Positions 1-10,313 of a stretch of DNA of 64,000 nt are shown here, one piece after another. The notes beneath the pieces are model-generated. The model was not told the origin of the DNA and did no database searches. It was given only the letters and a program-made list of their open reading frames with translations. The stretch comes from Aquilaria yunnanensis (taxonomy: Eukaryota; Streptophyta; Magnoliopsida; Malvales; Thymelaeaceae): assembly GCA_039654915.1 (NCBI GenBank), contig CM077597.1, forward strand, positions 34,880,001 through 34,944,000, written 5' to 3'. Numbering within the stretch: the first letter of the stretch is position 1; each line of letters opens with the position of its first letter. Both the position numbers and the translations under genes were made by a program.

Positions 1-71
1 ACAATGAATTGTAAAGTTTTTCAGTGAAGAAAAGTGTTAGGTTTCAGAAGAAACCAATGATTTGGTTATAC

Positions 72-455
72 TAATTTGTGATAGTTACTCAATTGAAACA
101 TTAGCTATGTCTTTTGTCACGCATTATTCATGTTTATTTACTCAATTTGATTAAAAGAGCAAAAAAAGAGTTACTAGATACAATTGAGACCAGTTTATTC
201 ATAGTAGAACGCTAATGACAATATCTTATCTCAATACTGCAATTCCTTAGCTATACATGACAATAATTTGTGATAGTTACTCAATTGAAACATTAGCTAT
301 GTCTTTTGTCACGCATTATTCATGTTTATTTATTCAATTTGATTAAAAGAGCAAAAAATGAGTTACTAGATACAATTGAGACCAGTTTATTCATAGTAGA
401 ACGTTAATAACAATATCTTATCTCAATACTGCAATTCCTTAGATGTACATGACAA
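72..455. repeat. Two-copy tandem duplication, unit about 192 bp
   Basis: The stretch starting TAATTTGTGATAGTTACTC at 72 is repeated from 264 with an offset of 192 bases. The copies differ at only a few positions (for example an A-run near 165 and CTAATG versus TTAATA near 212 and 404). High identity suggests a recent duplication. No coding potential is seen. Confidence 0.9.
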
Positions 456-599
456 TTTCCTATCCAAGAATAACGTTTTTTGTGCATAACATTTTTCTTA
501 TTTTAGAACAATGATCTCCTGATATGATATAGTGTTTTATTCATTACATGTGTTATTGCCTTTATTTTTCTAGTTTTAATGACATCTTGTGTTTTCTAG

Positions 600-905
600 A
601 AGATAATTGTCATACACACAACTAAACTGAGCAAGAAAGAGCCAGAACACAAGAGGCTAGAGCTGGAAATAATTCCCAGCAAGGACTTGAGCAAATGATG
701 TAGAATTTGCAAATTACACTCGAGAATGTAGCTGCAGGTCTTACAGCCATTGGCCAAGGACAAGTTTTACCTGGTCAAGCACAAAATGCATAAATGCCAT
801 AAACTTGGGCTAGAATAAATAGAATCAAGCATATGGCCAAGAACAAGTTTAACCACAAGGTGTGGCTAACCCTAGTGGAAATGTAGCAACTATATATGCA
901 CAAAA
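600..905 (+). pseudogene. Possible gag N-terminal relic, glutamine-rich
   Basis: Read on the plus strand, this stretch gives a Gln/Ala/Gly-rich peptide with words such as EQARTQEARAG and AAGLTAIGQGQVLPGQAQNA. Several stop codons sit where a Gln would fit the composition. This low-complexity style is common at the start of gag in some plant gypsy elements. No nucleocapsid, protease or RT follows, so the assignment is weak. It could also be unrelated low-complexity DNA. Confidence 0.25.
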
Positions 906-1517
906 CAATGGGAGAAGTTATTTAGGAGGATGATGATGACATTTGCATAGAAGGTGTTCGTGGCCACTTATAACTTGGAGGGTAGTGCAAAAATCTTGTA
1001 AAGGTCTGTGGAGAGAAGTGAAGAGAAGCTATGATGCAAGGAATAAAAGGAAGCCTACACATAGGCAAAAGGCCATGGAATTGTAAAGGAATTCCTGCCT
1101 AGGATCACTTGTGGACAAACTTAATTGGGATTTGGTGGTCTAAAACTTAGTTGCAAATGGGTGGTCAAAACTTAGTAACTTTTTAAAACTTATGTGAAAC
1201 TAGTTCATTAACATAGGTCATGACCATGTGTGCGTAGCTTCTGTTCCTAGGTAAAATAAATAACAATCAAACATTTAAGAACTTGCACGCATTTTATAAA
1301 ACACTTAAAGAAATGAACATAAACCAAAGCTAAGTAAATAGATAAAAGCATGATATATAATCAAAGGCAACTATATGTATAAAATCCACATAAGTATTTT
1401 CACCCTAGTTTATACTAGAGAACCAACTTAATACAATTAGGTACTTAATGTTCTAAGGTGTCCAAACATACAAATAACTTAGCTCTAACTCGAGCTCACT
1501 TATTCCATAGCAGATAG

Positions 1518-2245
1518 TGATGACAAACCACATAGGAACAACCCTAAGAATACTTCAAGCACCAAGAATCAATAAGAACAAATGAAGAATTGGAAGACTT
1601 GATCCATAAAGACCATAAAGTTCCTTCAGCACCAAGTGAAGTTCATATAGAACTAATGAAAGAACTAATTTCCAAGCAATTGTATTAACTTTGAATAATC
1701 TGAGTATACAAGCATAAGTTTGAACTTCTTATGGTAGATTGTAGGCCATGTAGTTGAATTCTCCTAGGAAAGAAAGAAAACAAACTTTCTTAGGCTAGAA
1801 CTCCAAAATCAACTAGAGCACAAATCATTCATAATGCTATGAATAAGGCTAGATTCAGCCATATAATTAAAGAAAAAGACCTAAAATTCATCCAAACTAG
1901 ATAAATATGTTAAAATATGCTAAATTTTACATGTTCATACCAGCTCACACTTAAAGTGACCAAATATGGTAACTCAAAGGTCTAGCAAGCTAAGCTACTC
2001 CTTTGTCCTGCTCATGTGAACTCAACCGAGTGCAATAATGGGTTTAGGAGAGTGTGGGCTAAGCCCTTGGCACTTTGAACCATGGTCATGTCCTAGGGTG
2101 TACATGTGATTCAGGATGTATGCACCATAGGTGTATGGGTGCGCCAATGATGCGTATAGACCTTGATGCTAAAAAAATGTACACCATGGTGTCTCTTGCT
2201 TCCTTGATGTGTCAAATGGCATGCCATGTTGTTCAACCATGTCTT
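1518..2245 (-). repeat. Gypsy 3' LTR, left part (interrupted by the copia element)
   Basis: This stretch is homologous to 26313-26484 plus 30182 to about 30740. It stops at GTCTT (2241-2245), the target duplication of the copia element, and resumes at 10164. The other LTR copy reads straight through this point (near 30750), which gives the empty site. Confidence 0.92.
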
Positions 2246-3732
2246 TGTTAGTGTTGTGCCCAAAAAGCCAATCATGAGATGATTGTATTTTTGCGCATTG
2301 ACTCATGATATTTTATTAATGCATTAATCCAGCAATTATGTTTGTTGTTTTGTTTCTGCGTAACTTAACAAACATAATTGTAACCCTAGAATAATGATAT
2401 TCTTAAACGTCCCTAGTCTAGTATTATTGTGGAGCGGGTTGCAATAATACATAACGACTAGCATATGTGGAGACAAATATGAGATATGTAGTCTACATAT
2501 GGGTACAAGTTGGAGAACTTGTGTACTGGATCGACCCACCATGAGAACACTACATGGATCGTTATATGAGTGTCATAAGTGATTCTCATAGTGATCATGG
2601 TATATGTAGTCCTTTGACCTAAGATCATCAAGGTTCCCTACATGTGAGTCACATACTTTGATACTTTCCTTTGTTGCTCGTAACTGAGTGGACTTGAAGG
2701 AGGTCATTGGGTATGTCACATATCATGCGGAGGGATTTGTATGATCAGGATGGGATTTGTCCCTCCTATGTAGCGGGAGTGATATCTTCGGGCCCCTTGA
2801 TAGAGTGAGACTTAGAAAATGCATGGCCATGCTTGGATGAGTTGATATATGATATCAATGTCATCAGTTTAAGTTAGTCTACTCGGTAATCAAGAAACCA
2901 AAGATTGGGCTATACGAGAGTGACACATTCCATGTCTCGTGCTTAGTCTTGATATCTTGGACAAAGGGACAATGGCATATATCGGTCATGATCATAAAGG
3001 TTTAATCGAATCATCGACAATCTTGTCACTTGGGTAGCAATGATGTGTTGCTAGACACCGCTCATTGCTTATGATCATAAATGTCATAAATGTGATTTAT
3101 GATAATTGCCAACGTGGTAAGACTCATTGCTTATGATCATAAATGTGATTTATGTGATTTATGATCATTGCCAACATGGTAAGAGCCTATTGGGTCGCAC
3201 ACATAGAGCTATTTGGATCATTAGAGTGCATGGGCTAATTATTTGGGTTATGGTTTCACTTTAATTTCGTATTAATAATGGGCCCAAGAGTTGAGCCATT
3301 ATTAAGCCCGAAATTAAATCCTAATTGGATTAGGGCTTTGAAACCCATTAGGCCTGGAAGTTGAGTCTTACTATAAATACAACTTCTAGTGAGAAATTCG
3401 CAGGTCTCCTTGCCCTAGCCTCCCAAAAGGACAGCCGCACTCTTCTCTTGCAACTCATTGGAGGACGCAAGCTAGCACTGCAAGCGCAAGAGAAACGCAT
3501 CTGCCGGGATGTGGTGGAAGCGTGGTGATCCCGAGAGGCTCGTGTGGATACCATAGAGAGCTTGAACACGTCAACTATTCAGGTTTTGTGATTCGACTCT
3601 ACAGTTGAGTGAGAGATCTCAATCGAAAATTATGTATGAAAATTTTCGAACACCCGGTTTACCCCGTTTCACTTGGATCCTGGAGGGTTTCGGTTAAATT
3701 CCGCTGCGCTGTTTGGCTCCCGAAACCCAACA
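2246..3732 (+). repeat. Copia 5' LTR (1487 bp)
   Basis: It begins TGTTAGTG and ends CCCAACA, immediately before the primer-binding site. It is 72 bp longer than the 3' LTR, mainly because a segment of about 62 bp starting CTCATTGCTTATGATCAT is present twice (3061 and 3123). Confidence 0.96.
3372..3379 (+). promoter_or_regulatory. TATA box in the copia LTR
   Basis: TATAAATA lies about 360 bp before the LTR end. The same box is present in the 3' LTR (near 9803) and in the solo LTRs (minus strand near 36758, plus strand near 60065). The position fits the U3/R boundary of a plant LTR promoter. The start of transcription is inferred, not seen. Confidence 0.65.
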
Positions 3733-3733
3733 G

Positions 3734-3745
3734 TGGTATCAGAGC
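3734..3745 (+). other. Copia primer-binding site (initiator Met tRNA)
   Basis: TGGTATCAGAGC, one base after the LTR, is the standard sequence complementary to the 3' end of plant initiator methionine tRNA. It primes minus-strand cDNA synthesis. Confidence 0.95.
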
Positions 3746-4978
3746 TACTGGTGAAACCCTAAATCGGGATTGAGTGTTGAATCGCATGATGCTAAGTGTT
3801 CGGTTGCTTTTCGGCCATGATTAATTAGATTGATTCATGATGCATGAAACCAGAATTCGTAATGAACATATGAGATATATGAAGAAACGACACAAATTGG
3901 TTAATGAGATTAACCCAAAATTGATAGGTATGAGATACCTATATGGATTAGGATTCTTGCAATAGTTGCAAAAACCCTAGGTTTGTTCGGATTCGGCCTG
4001 TTCGGGCACCGAAAGTAAGGTATTTTTGGTGGCTCAAATGAAGGAGTCTCGGGTGCCTACTTGGTCGAAATAGAAGATTTCGGCCTAAGCAATTGTAAGA
4101 CAATTTTTTGCGCCGGGGGACCGCCGTATGCGAAGCGCCACATAAATAAAAACTGGTTAATCAATGCGCGAAAATTGGCATGCATCTTTGTTGAATGAGA
4201 TTTGACATGATATGCTGAGTGGTGTTTGAAGCATGGTGCATGGTTATAGCCCTTGATTTGTTGCACTTATAAATACGGCCTGCGAGTCGTGCCTTTTCTT
4301 ATCACTCTCATTGTACATTCTCTTCTCACCTTACTCCCCTCGAATGTAACTCGAGGTTTCTATTATTGATGTAATGGTGCATTATGGGCTCATCCAAGGT
4401 GGTATGTATAAAACAACCGGAGATAACAAATTGGTGAGATTAAAAGAAAAAAATCCCTCAAACAAATATTAAGTCGTTAAATGTGAAGCCTTCCAAATGT
4501 TGGCACTCGTCAAGACTTTGATCAACATTAGGTGGGTTTGCCAAAGCAAAGCACTTATGTTCATCTTGGTAAGGCGCGATGGGATAATAGTGATATCCAA
4601 ACTGCTAACTTTGGGTTCGACTTAACTAAGTCATCCTAATAGGATTAGGGACTTAGAGGCATAGAGTTGGGTTTAAGTTCATGAGATGAGCTTGGACAAG
4701 TGTTGTTCACCCAACTATCCAAGAGTTGCATAAGATGCAATTGGCAAGGAGTTGCCTACCTAAATAGCTGTAACTTGAGAGAAAAGCCAAAGCTGGCTCA
4801 GGTTGTGGTCAAATATGGATCTTGGCCCACTAGAATACCTTAGCGCCGAGGTGTTCCGAAATAATATCGAGGGTTATTATTTTGAGGAAAATAGTGGGAG
4901 TATTGTTTAATAAAAGTCCTTATTAAATGAATTAAAATACATGACTCTTACGCTGCATATTTACTGTTGTAGATAACC
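3746..4978 (+). other. Copia 5' leader between primer site and gag
   Basis: About 1.2 kb without a coding frame. It includes a second TATA-like string (TTATAAATAC, near 4267) followed by a pyrimidine-rich stretch. Otherwise nothing was recognised. Confidence 0.6.
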
Positions 4979-5110
4979 ATGGCACAAAACACATCGACAC
5001 TTTCGTTGCGATCGATCCTTGAGAAGGAGAAACTGAATGAGACCAACTTTCTTAAATGGTACCGAAACTTTCTCAAATGGTACCGAAACATCTCAAAATG
5101 CTTTTCCAAG
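4979..5110 (+). pseudogene. Copia gag N-terminus, truncated and out of frame
   Basis: ATG at 4979 opens a typical copia gag start (MAQNTSTLSLRSILEKEKLN, then NFLKWYRN). A 21-bp word coding for FLKWYRN is then duplicated, and after that the frame no longer agrees with the downstream gag-pol frame (frame of 4979 versus frame of 5056). Compared with usual copia gag proteins, the middle of the domain appears to be missing. The purpose in an intact element is to form the virus-like particle. Confidence 0.8.
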
Positions 5111-7101
5111 AACAAGCTAGGCATGAGAGGTTTGAGACCTCTAAGGCATTGTTTCAGTGCAAGATGTCTGAGGGAAGTCCCGTGGGTCCTCATGTGCTCA
5201 AGATGATTGGGTACATTGAGAATCTTGAGAATTTGGGATTTGCTCTTCAGAAAGAGTTGGCTATCGATGTAGTCTTGCAATCGTTGCCTGAAAACTACAG
5301 TCAGTTCGTCATGAACTATAACATGAATGACCTTGACAAGTCCCTTCCTGAATTGCTCAACATATTGAGAACTGCTGAGCAAAACCTTAAGAAGGCTAAG
5401 CCCATTTTGATGGTTCAAAAGGGCAAGAGAAAAGGAAAAGCCAACAAGAAGAAGGATAAAGCTAATGGAAAGTCCAATGCTAGTTCTTCTTCAGCTGCAT
5501 TGAAACCAAAGGGTGGTGTGGCAAAGGAAGGGGAGTGCTTCCATTGTAAGCAACCTGGACACTGGAAGCACAACTGCAAGCTCTATCTTGAAGAACTTGC
5601 TAAGGAAAAGGGAAGTAAGACTTCCACTTCAGGTATTCTTGTTATAGAGGCTAACTTTTCTACTTCCTCATCTTGGGTATTGGATACTGGATGTGGATCT
5701 CACATTTGTGCAAATGTGCAGGATCTAAGTAGAAGTAGAAGATTGGCCCGAGGTGAAGTGGACCTACGTGTTGGAAATGGAGCAAGGGTTGCTGCTTTAG
5801 TCGTAGGGACTTTTGTTCTCACTTTACCTAATGGATTAGTTTTAGAATTAGACAACTGCTACTTTGTGCCTACTATTAGTAGAAATTTGATTTCTGTTTC
5901 TTGTTTGGACAAGAAAGGTTTTTCATTTATAATAAAGGACAAATGTTGTTCTATTTATTTGAATGAAATCTTTTGTGGTAGTGCTCAACTTAGCAATGGG
6001 TTGTATGTTCTAGACCTCGAAGATCCAATCTATAATGTGAATACCAAGAAGGTCAGATTAAATGATTCAAACCCGACCTATCTCTGGCACTGTTGCTTGG
6101 GCCATATAAATGAGACCCGTATATCCAAGCTCCATAAGGATGGACTTTTGGACTCATTTGATTTTGAATCATATGAGACATGTGAGTCATGTTTGTTGGG
6201 CAAGATGACCAAAGCCCCATTCACAGGGCAAAGTGAAAGGGCTAATGACTTACTAGGACTCATACATAGTGATGTATGTGGCCCTATGTCTACACAAGCT
6301 AGAGGACGTTTCCAATACTTCATTACTTTCACTGATGACTTCAGCAGATATGGCTATGTGTATCTTATGAGACACAAGTCAAAATCCTTTGAAAAGTTCA
6401 AAGAATTCAAGAATGAAGTAGAGAATCAACTCGGGAAGAGTATCAAAGTGCTTCGATCAGATCGAGGTGGAGAGTACTTGGATCGAGAATTCCTTGACTA
6501 TCTCAAAGAGTGTGGTATAGTATCACAACTCACTCCACCAGGTACACCTCAATGGAATGGTGTTTCTGAAAAGAGAAATCAAATTCTGTTAGACATGGTT
6601 CGCTCCATGATGAGTCAAGCTGACCTTCCAAACTCCTTTTGGGGACATGCTCTAGAGACATCCGCTTTTACACTAAACCGAGTTCCATCTAAATCGGTTC
6701 AAAAGACACCATATGAGATATGGAGTGGGATGCGTCCCAATTTGTCTTTTATGAAGATTTGGGGCTGTGACGCTTATGTGAAACATCAATCCTCTGACAA
6801 ACTAGGGCCCAAATCTCAAAAATGCCTTTTTGTTGGGTATCCCAAAGAAACAAAGGGTTACTATTTCTACAATTCTTTTGAGCAAAAAGTGTTTGTTGCT
6901 CGAACTGGTGTCTTTTTGGAGAAAGAGTTTATCTCTAAAGGAACTAGTGGGAGGAAAGTAGAACTTGAAGAAATTCAAGAACAACAAGGAGACATCGAAC
7001 CTGAAATGGAACCTGAACAGACACCGCAAGATGTTGTTCAAGAGTCTGTTCCTGTAGCACAGAGCCCACGTAGGACTGGTAGGATTCGGCGTGAGCTCTA
7101 G
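5056..7101 (+). CDS. Copia gag C-terminus, protease and integrase (open block, 681 codons)
   Basis: The first Met is arbitrary, since the real gag start is out of frame upstream. From this Met: gag helices, then a CCHC zinc knuckle (CFHCKQPGHWKHNC, residues about 161-174) that binds RNA; an aspartic protease with D-T-G at 210-212; an integrase zinc-binding HHCC (His345, His350, Cys376, Cys379); and a catalytic core with Asp406, Asp469 and Glu505, a DD35E spacing. A C-terminal GKGY-like region follows, then an in-frame TAG at 7099-7101. The reading frame continues into the RT after that stop. Domain order PR-IN-RT defines copia. All catalytic residues look intact, so decay is recent. Confidence 0.9.
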   Translation: MVPKLSQMVPKHLKMLFQEQARHERFETSKALFQCKMSEGSPVGPHVLKMIGYIENLENLGFALQKELAIDVVLQSLPENYSQFVMNYNMNDLDKSLPELLNILRTAEQNLKKAKPILMVQKGKRKGKANKKKDKANGKSNASSSSAALKPKGGVAKEGECFHCKQPGHWKHNCKLYLEELAKEKGSKTSTSGILVIEANFSTSSSWVLDTGCGSHICANVQDLSRSRRLARGEVDLRVGNGARVAALVVGTFVLTLPNGLVLELDNCYFVPTISRNLISVSCLDKKGFSFIIKDKCCSIYLNEIFCGSAQLSNGLYVLDLEDPIYNVNTKKVRLNDSNPTYLWHCCLGHINETRISKLHKDGLLDSFDFESYETCESCLLGKMTKAPFTGQSERANDLLGLIHSDVCGPMSTQARGRFQYFITFTDDFSRYGYVYLMRHKSKSFEKFKEFKNEVENQLGKSIKVLRSDRGGEYLDREFLDYLKECGIVSQLTPPGTPQWNGVSEKRNQILLDMVRSMMSQADLPNSFWGHALETSAFTLNRVPSKSVQKTPYEIWSGMRPNLSFMKIWGCDAYVKHQSSDKLGPKSQKCLFVGYPKETKGYYFYNSFEQKVFVARTGVFLEKEFISKGTSGRKVELEEIQEQQGDIEPEMEPEQTPQDVVQESVPVAQSPRRTGRIRREL

Positions 7102-8754
7102 AGATATGGATTTCTCGTGACTCACACGGGTGATGTGATGCTCATGGATCAGGATGAGCCCACAACCTACCAGCAAGCTATGTCGGGGCCTGACTCTGAG
7201 AAATGGCTAGTGGCCATGAAATCTGAGATGGAATCCATGTATGAAAACCATGTATGGACTTTGGTTGACCCACCTGAAGGGGTAAAACCCATAGGGTGCA
7301 AATGGGTTTTCAAGAAGAAAACTGACATGGATGGTAATGTGATTACCTTTAAGGGACGATTGGTTGCAAAAGGTTTCAAGCAAATTCATGGTATTGACTA
7401 TGATGAAACTTTTTCACCAGTTGCTATGCTTAAATCCATCTGAATTTTGTTTGCTATTGCTGCACACTATGATTATGAGATATGGCAAATGGATGTCAAA
7501 ACTGCATTCCTAAATGGAAAGCTACTTGAGGATGTGTACATGACACAACCTGAGGGTTTTGTCACTCCTGAGAATGCCAATAAAGTGTGCAAGTTGCAAA
7601 GGTCCATTTATGGACTGAAGCAAGCTTCTCGAAGTTGGAATCTTCATTTTGATAATGCAATCAAAGAGTTTGGTTTTATCAAAAATGAAGATGAACCTTG
7701 TGTCTACAAGAAGGTTAGTGGGAGCGCTATTGTCTTCTTAGTGTTGTATGTAGATGACATACTACTCATCGGGAATGACATTGCTAAGCTACAGTCTGTG
7801 AAGACTTGGCTAGGGAAATGTTTCTCTATGAAGGACTTGGGTGAAGCAGCCTATGTGTTAGGCATTAGGATCTATAGAGATAGATCTAGAAAGCTTCTTG
7901 GTCTAAGTCAAAGTACATATATTGACAAGGTGCTAAAGAGGTTTAGCATACAAGATTCCAAGAAAGGATTCTTGCCCATGTCACATGGTATCACTCTTTC
8001 TAGATTTCAGTGTCCTAGTACAACCGAGGAGAAAGAGCGCATGAGTAAGATTCCATATGCCTCAGCAATTGAATCTATCATGTATGCCATGATATGTACT
8101 CGTCCCGATGTCTCATATGCTTTGAGCATGATGAGTAGGTACCAATCAAACCCCGGTGAGAGTCACTGGATAGCTGTTAAGAACATCCTTAAGTACTTAC
8201 GAAGGACTAAGGATGCATTCTTGTTCTTTGGAGGTGAAGATGAGCTCGTTGTAAGGGGTTACACCGATGCAAGCTTCCAATCCGATAAGGATGATTTTAG
8301 ATCGCAATCTGGTTATGTGTTTTGTATTGGTGGTGGTACTGTCAGCTGGAAGAGTTCAAAGCAAGAGATAGTAGCTGACTCTACAACAGAATCTGAGTAC
8401 ATTGCCGCCTCTGATGCTGCGAATGAGGTAGTTTGGATCAAGTTCATCACTGAACTTGGAGTGGTTCCAAGCATTGTCGACCCGATAGAGCTCTATTGTG
8501 ACAACAATGGAGCAATCTCACAGGCTAAGGAACCTCGATCTCACCAGCGATCCAAACATATACTCCGACGCTATCATCTCATCAGGGAGATCATCGAGAG
8601 GGGTGATGTAAGGATATGCAGGACTTCGACAGACAACAACATTGCTGATCCACTGACAAAGCCCCTTACGCAGCAAAAGCATGATAGCCATTCTAGGTCC
8701 ATCGGTATTAGATACATGCATGATTGGCTTTTAGTGCAAGTGGGAAATTGTTAG
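7102..8754 (+). pseudogene. Copia reverse transcriptase and RNase H, one internal stop
   Basis: This is in the same frame as the upstream block. The RT N-terminal part (for example GCKWVFKKKTDMDG and RLVAKGF) runs from about 7117 to 7440 and meets an in-frame TGA at 7441-7443. The rest (7447-8754) has the RT palm with the catalytic YVDD box (LYVDDILLIGND, near 7747) and an RNase H domain with the acidic residues in GYTDAS, TTESEY and YCDNNGA. The frame closes just before the polypurine tract. Its job is cDNA synthesis from the element's RNA. Only the two stops separate it from being open. Confidence 0.93.
8738..8748 (+). other. Copia polypurine tract
   Basis: AAGTGGGAAAT lies directly before the 3' LTR start TGTTAG. 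Purine-rich tracts at this position prime plus-strand DNA synthesis in LTR elements. Confidence 0.85.
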
Positions 8755-10163
8755 TGTTGTGCCCAAAAAGCCAATCATGAGATAATTGTATTTTTGCACA
8801 TTGAGTCATGATATTTTATTAAGACATTAATCCAGCAATTATGTTTGTTGTTTTGTTTCTGCGTAGCTTAACAAACATAATTGTAACCCTAGAATAATGA
8901 TATTCTTAAACGTCCCTGGTCTAGTATTATTGTGGAGCGGGTTGTAATAATACATAACGACTAGCATATGTAGAGACTAATATAAGATATGTAGTCTACA
9001 TATGGGTACAAGTTGGAGAACTTGTGTACTAGATTGACCCACCATGAGAACACTACATGGATCGTTATATGATTTTCATAAGTGATTCTCATAGTGATCA
9101 TGGTATATGTAGTCCTTTGACCTAAGATCATCAAGGTTCCCTACATGTGAGTCACATACTTTGATATTTTCCTTTGTTGCTCGTAACTGAGTGGACTTGA
9201 AGGAGGTCATTGGGTATGTCACATATCATGCGGAGGGATTTGTATGATCAGGATGGGATTTGTCCTTCCTATGTAACAGGAGTGATATCTTCGGGCCCCT
9301 TGATAGAGTGAGACTTAGAAAATGCATGGCCATGCTTGGATGAGTTGATATACGATATCAATGTCATCAGTTTAAGTTAGTCTACTCGGTAATCAAGAAA
9401 CCAAAGATTGGGCTATACGAGAGTGACACATTCCATGTCTCGTGCTTAGTCTTGATATCTTGGACAAAGGGACAATGGCATATATCGGTGATGATCATAA
9501 AGGTTTAATCAAATCATCGACAATCTTGTCTCTTGGCAGCAATGATGTGTTGCTAGACTCCGCTCATTGCTTATGATCATAAATGTGATTTATGATCATT
9601 GCCAACGTGGTAAGAGCCTATTGAGTCGCACACATAGAGCTATTTGGATCATTAGAGTGCATGGGCTAATTATTTGGGTTATGGTTTCACTTTAATTTCA
9701 TATTAATAATGGGCCCAAGAGTTGAGCCATTATTAAGCCCGAAATTAAATCCTAATTGGATTAGGGCTTTGAAACCCGTTAGGCCTAGAAGTTGAGTCTC
9801 ACTATAAATACAACTTCTAGTGAGAAATTCGCAGGTCTCCTTGCCCTAGCCTCCCAAATGGACAGCCGCACTCTTCTCTTGCAACTCATTGGAGGACGCA
9901 AGCTAGCACTGCGAGCGCAAGAGAAACGCTTCTGCCGGAACATGGTGGAAGCGTGGTGATCCCGAGAGGCTCGTGTGGATACCATAGAGAGCTTGAACAC
10001 GTCAACTGTTCAGGTTTTGTGATTCAACTCTACAGTTGAGTGAGAGATCTCAACTGAAAATTATGTATGAAAATTTTTGAACACCCGGTTTACCCCGTTT
10101 CACTTGGATCCTGGAGGGTTTCGGTTAAATTCCGCTGCGCTGTTTGGCTCCCGAAACCCAACA
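8749..10163 (+). repeat. Copia 3' LTR (1415 bp)
   Basis: This is the direct repeat of 2246-3732, ending CCCAACA and followed by the target duplication GTCTT. It lacks the extra repeat of about 62 bp seen in the 5' LTR. Confidence 0.96.
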
Positions 10164-10293
10164 GTCTTCACGCTCAAAATGCTGCAAAACAAGTCCATGT
10201 ACTGCCTTTCCAAGCTTTTTAGCTCTCTTCGTAGTCATAGGTCCATGAATGATCCTTAGAAGGTATTTTTCCATACTTGTTCTATTGTCATCA
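10164..10293 (-). repeat. Gypsy 3' LTR, right part
   Basis: This continues the gypsy LTR after the copia insertion and matches about 30750-30877 (shared words CTCAAAATG, GTCATAGGTCCATGA). It ends TTGTCATCA. Confidence 0.9.
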
Positions 10294-10307
10294 ACTCCCC
10301 CCTCTTT
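10294..10307 (-). other. Gypsy polypurine tract
   Basis: Read on the minus strand this is AAAGAGGGGGGAGT, directly before the LTR start TGATGACA. It fixes the minus orientation of the large gypsy element. Confidence 0.85.
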
Positions 10308-10313
10308 AGAAGG

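Larger units (their letters stand above)
1..1517. other. Flanking repeat DNA without a recognisable intact gene
   Basis: No convincing gene is seen. The stretch holds the 192-bp tandem duplication and a gag-like relic, both listed separately, and then AT-rich sequence up to the left edge of the large nested gypsy element. The last five bases, GATAG at 1513-1517, are the probable left copy of that element's target-site duplication. Confidence 0.6.
2246..10163 (+). mobile_element. Nearly complete Ty1/copia LTR retrotransposon
   Basis: The element is 7918 bp, bounded by GTCTT on both sides (2241-2245 and 10164-10168). Its LTRs start TGTTAGTGTTGTGCCC and end AAACCCAACA. The initiator-Met primer site follows the left LTR, and a purine tract precedes the right LTR. 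The inside encodes gag, protease, integrase, RT and RNase H in that order, which is the copia order. One frame covers almost all of gag-pol. The visible lesions are a truncated and frame-broken gag N-terminus and two in-frame stops (7099-7101 and 7441-7443). The two LTRs are very similar, so the insertion is young. Without an active relative it cannot move. Confidence 0.96.

Noticed and set aside
3348..3569. Recurring antisense open frame of about 70 codons (MFKLSMVSTRASRDHHA type), also at 9785-10000, 36563-36784 and 59949-60263
   Set aside because: It occurs only because the copia LTR is present several times; the frame is antisense to the LTR transcript, has no known domain and varies at both ends. 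It is an LTR shadow, not a gene family.
4948..5418. 156-codon minus-strand frame across the copia gag
   Set aside because: Shadow of gag on the other strand, with no domain.
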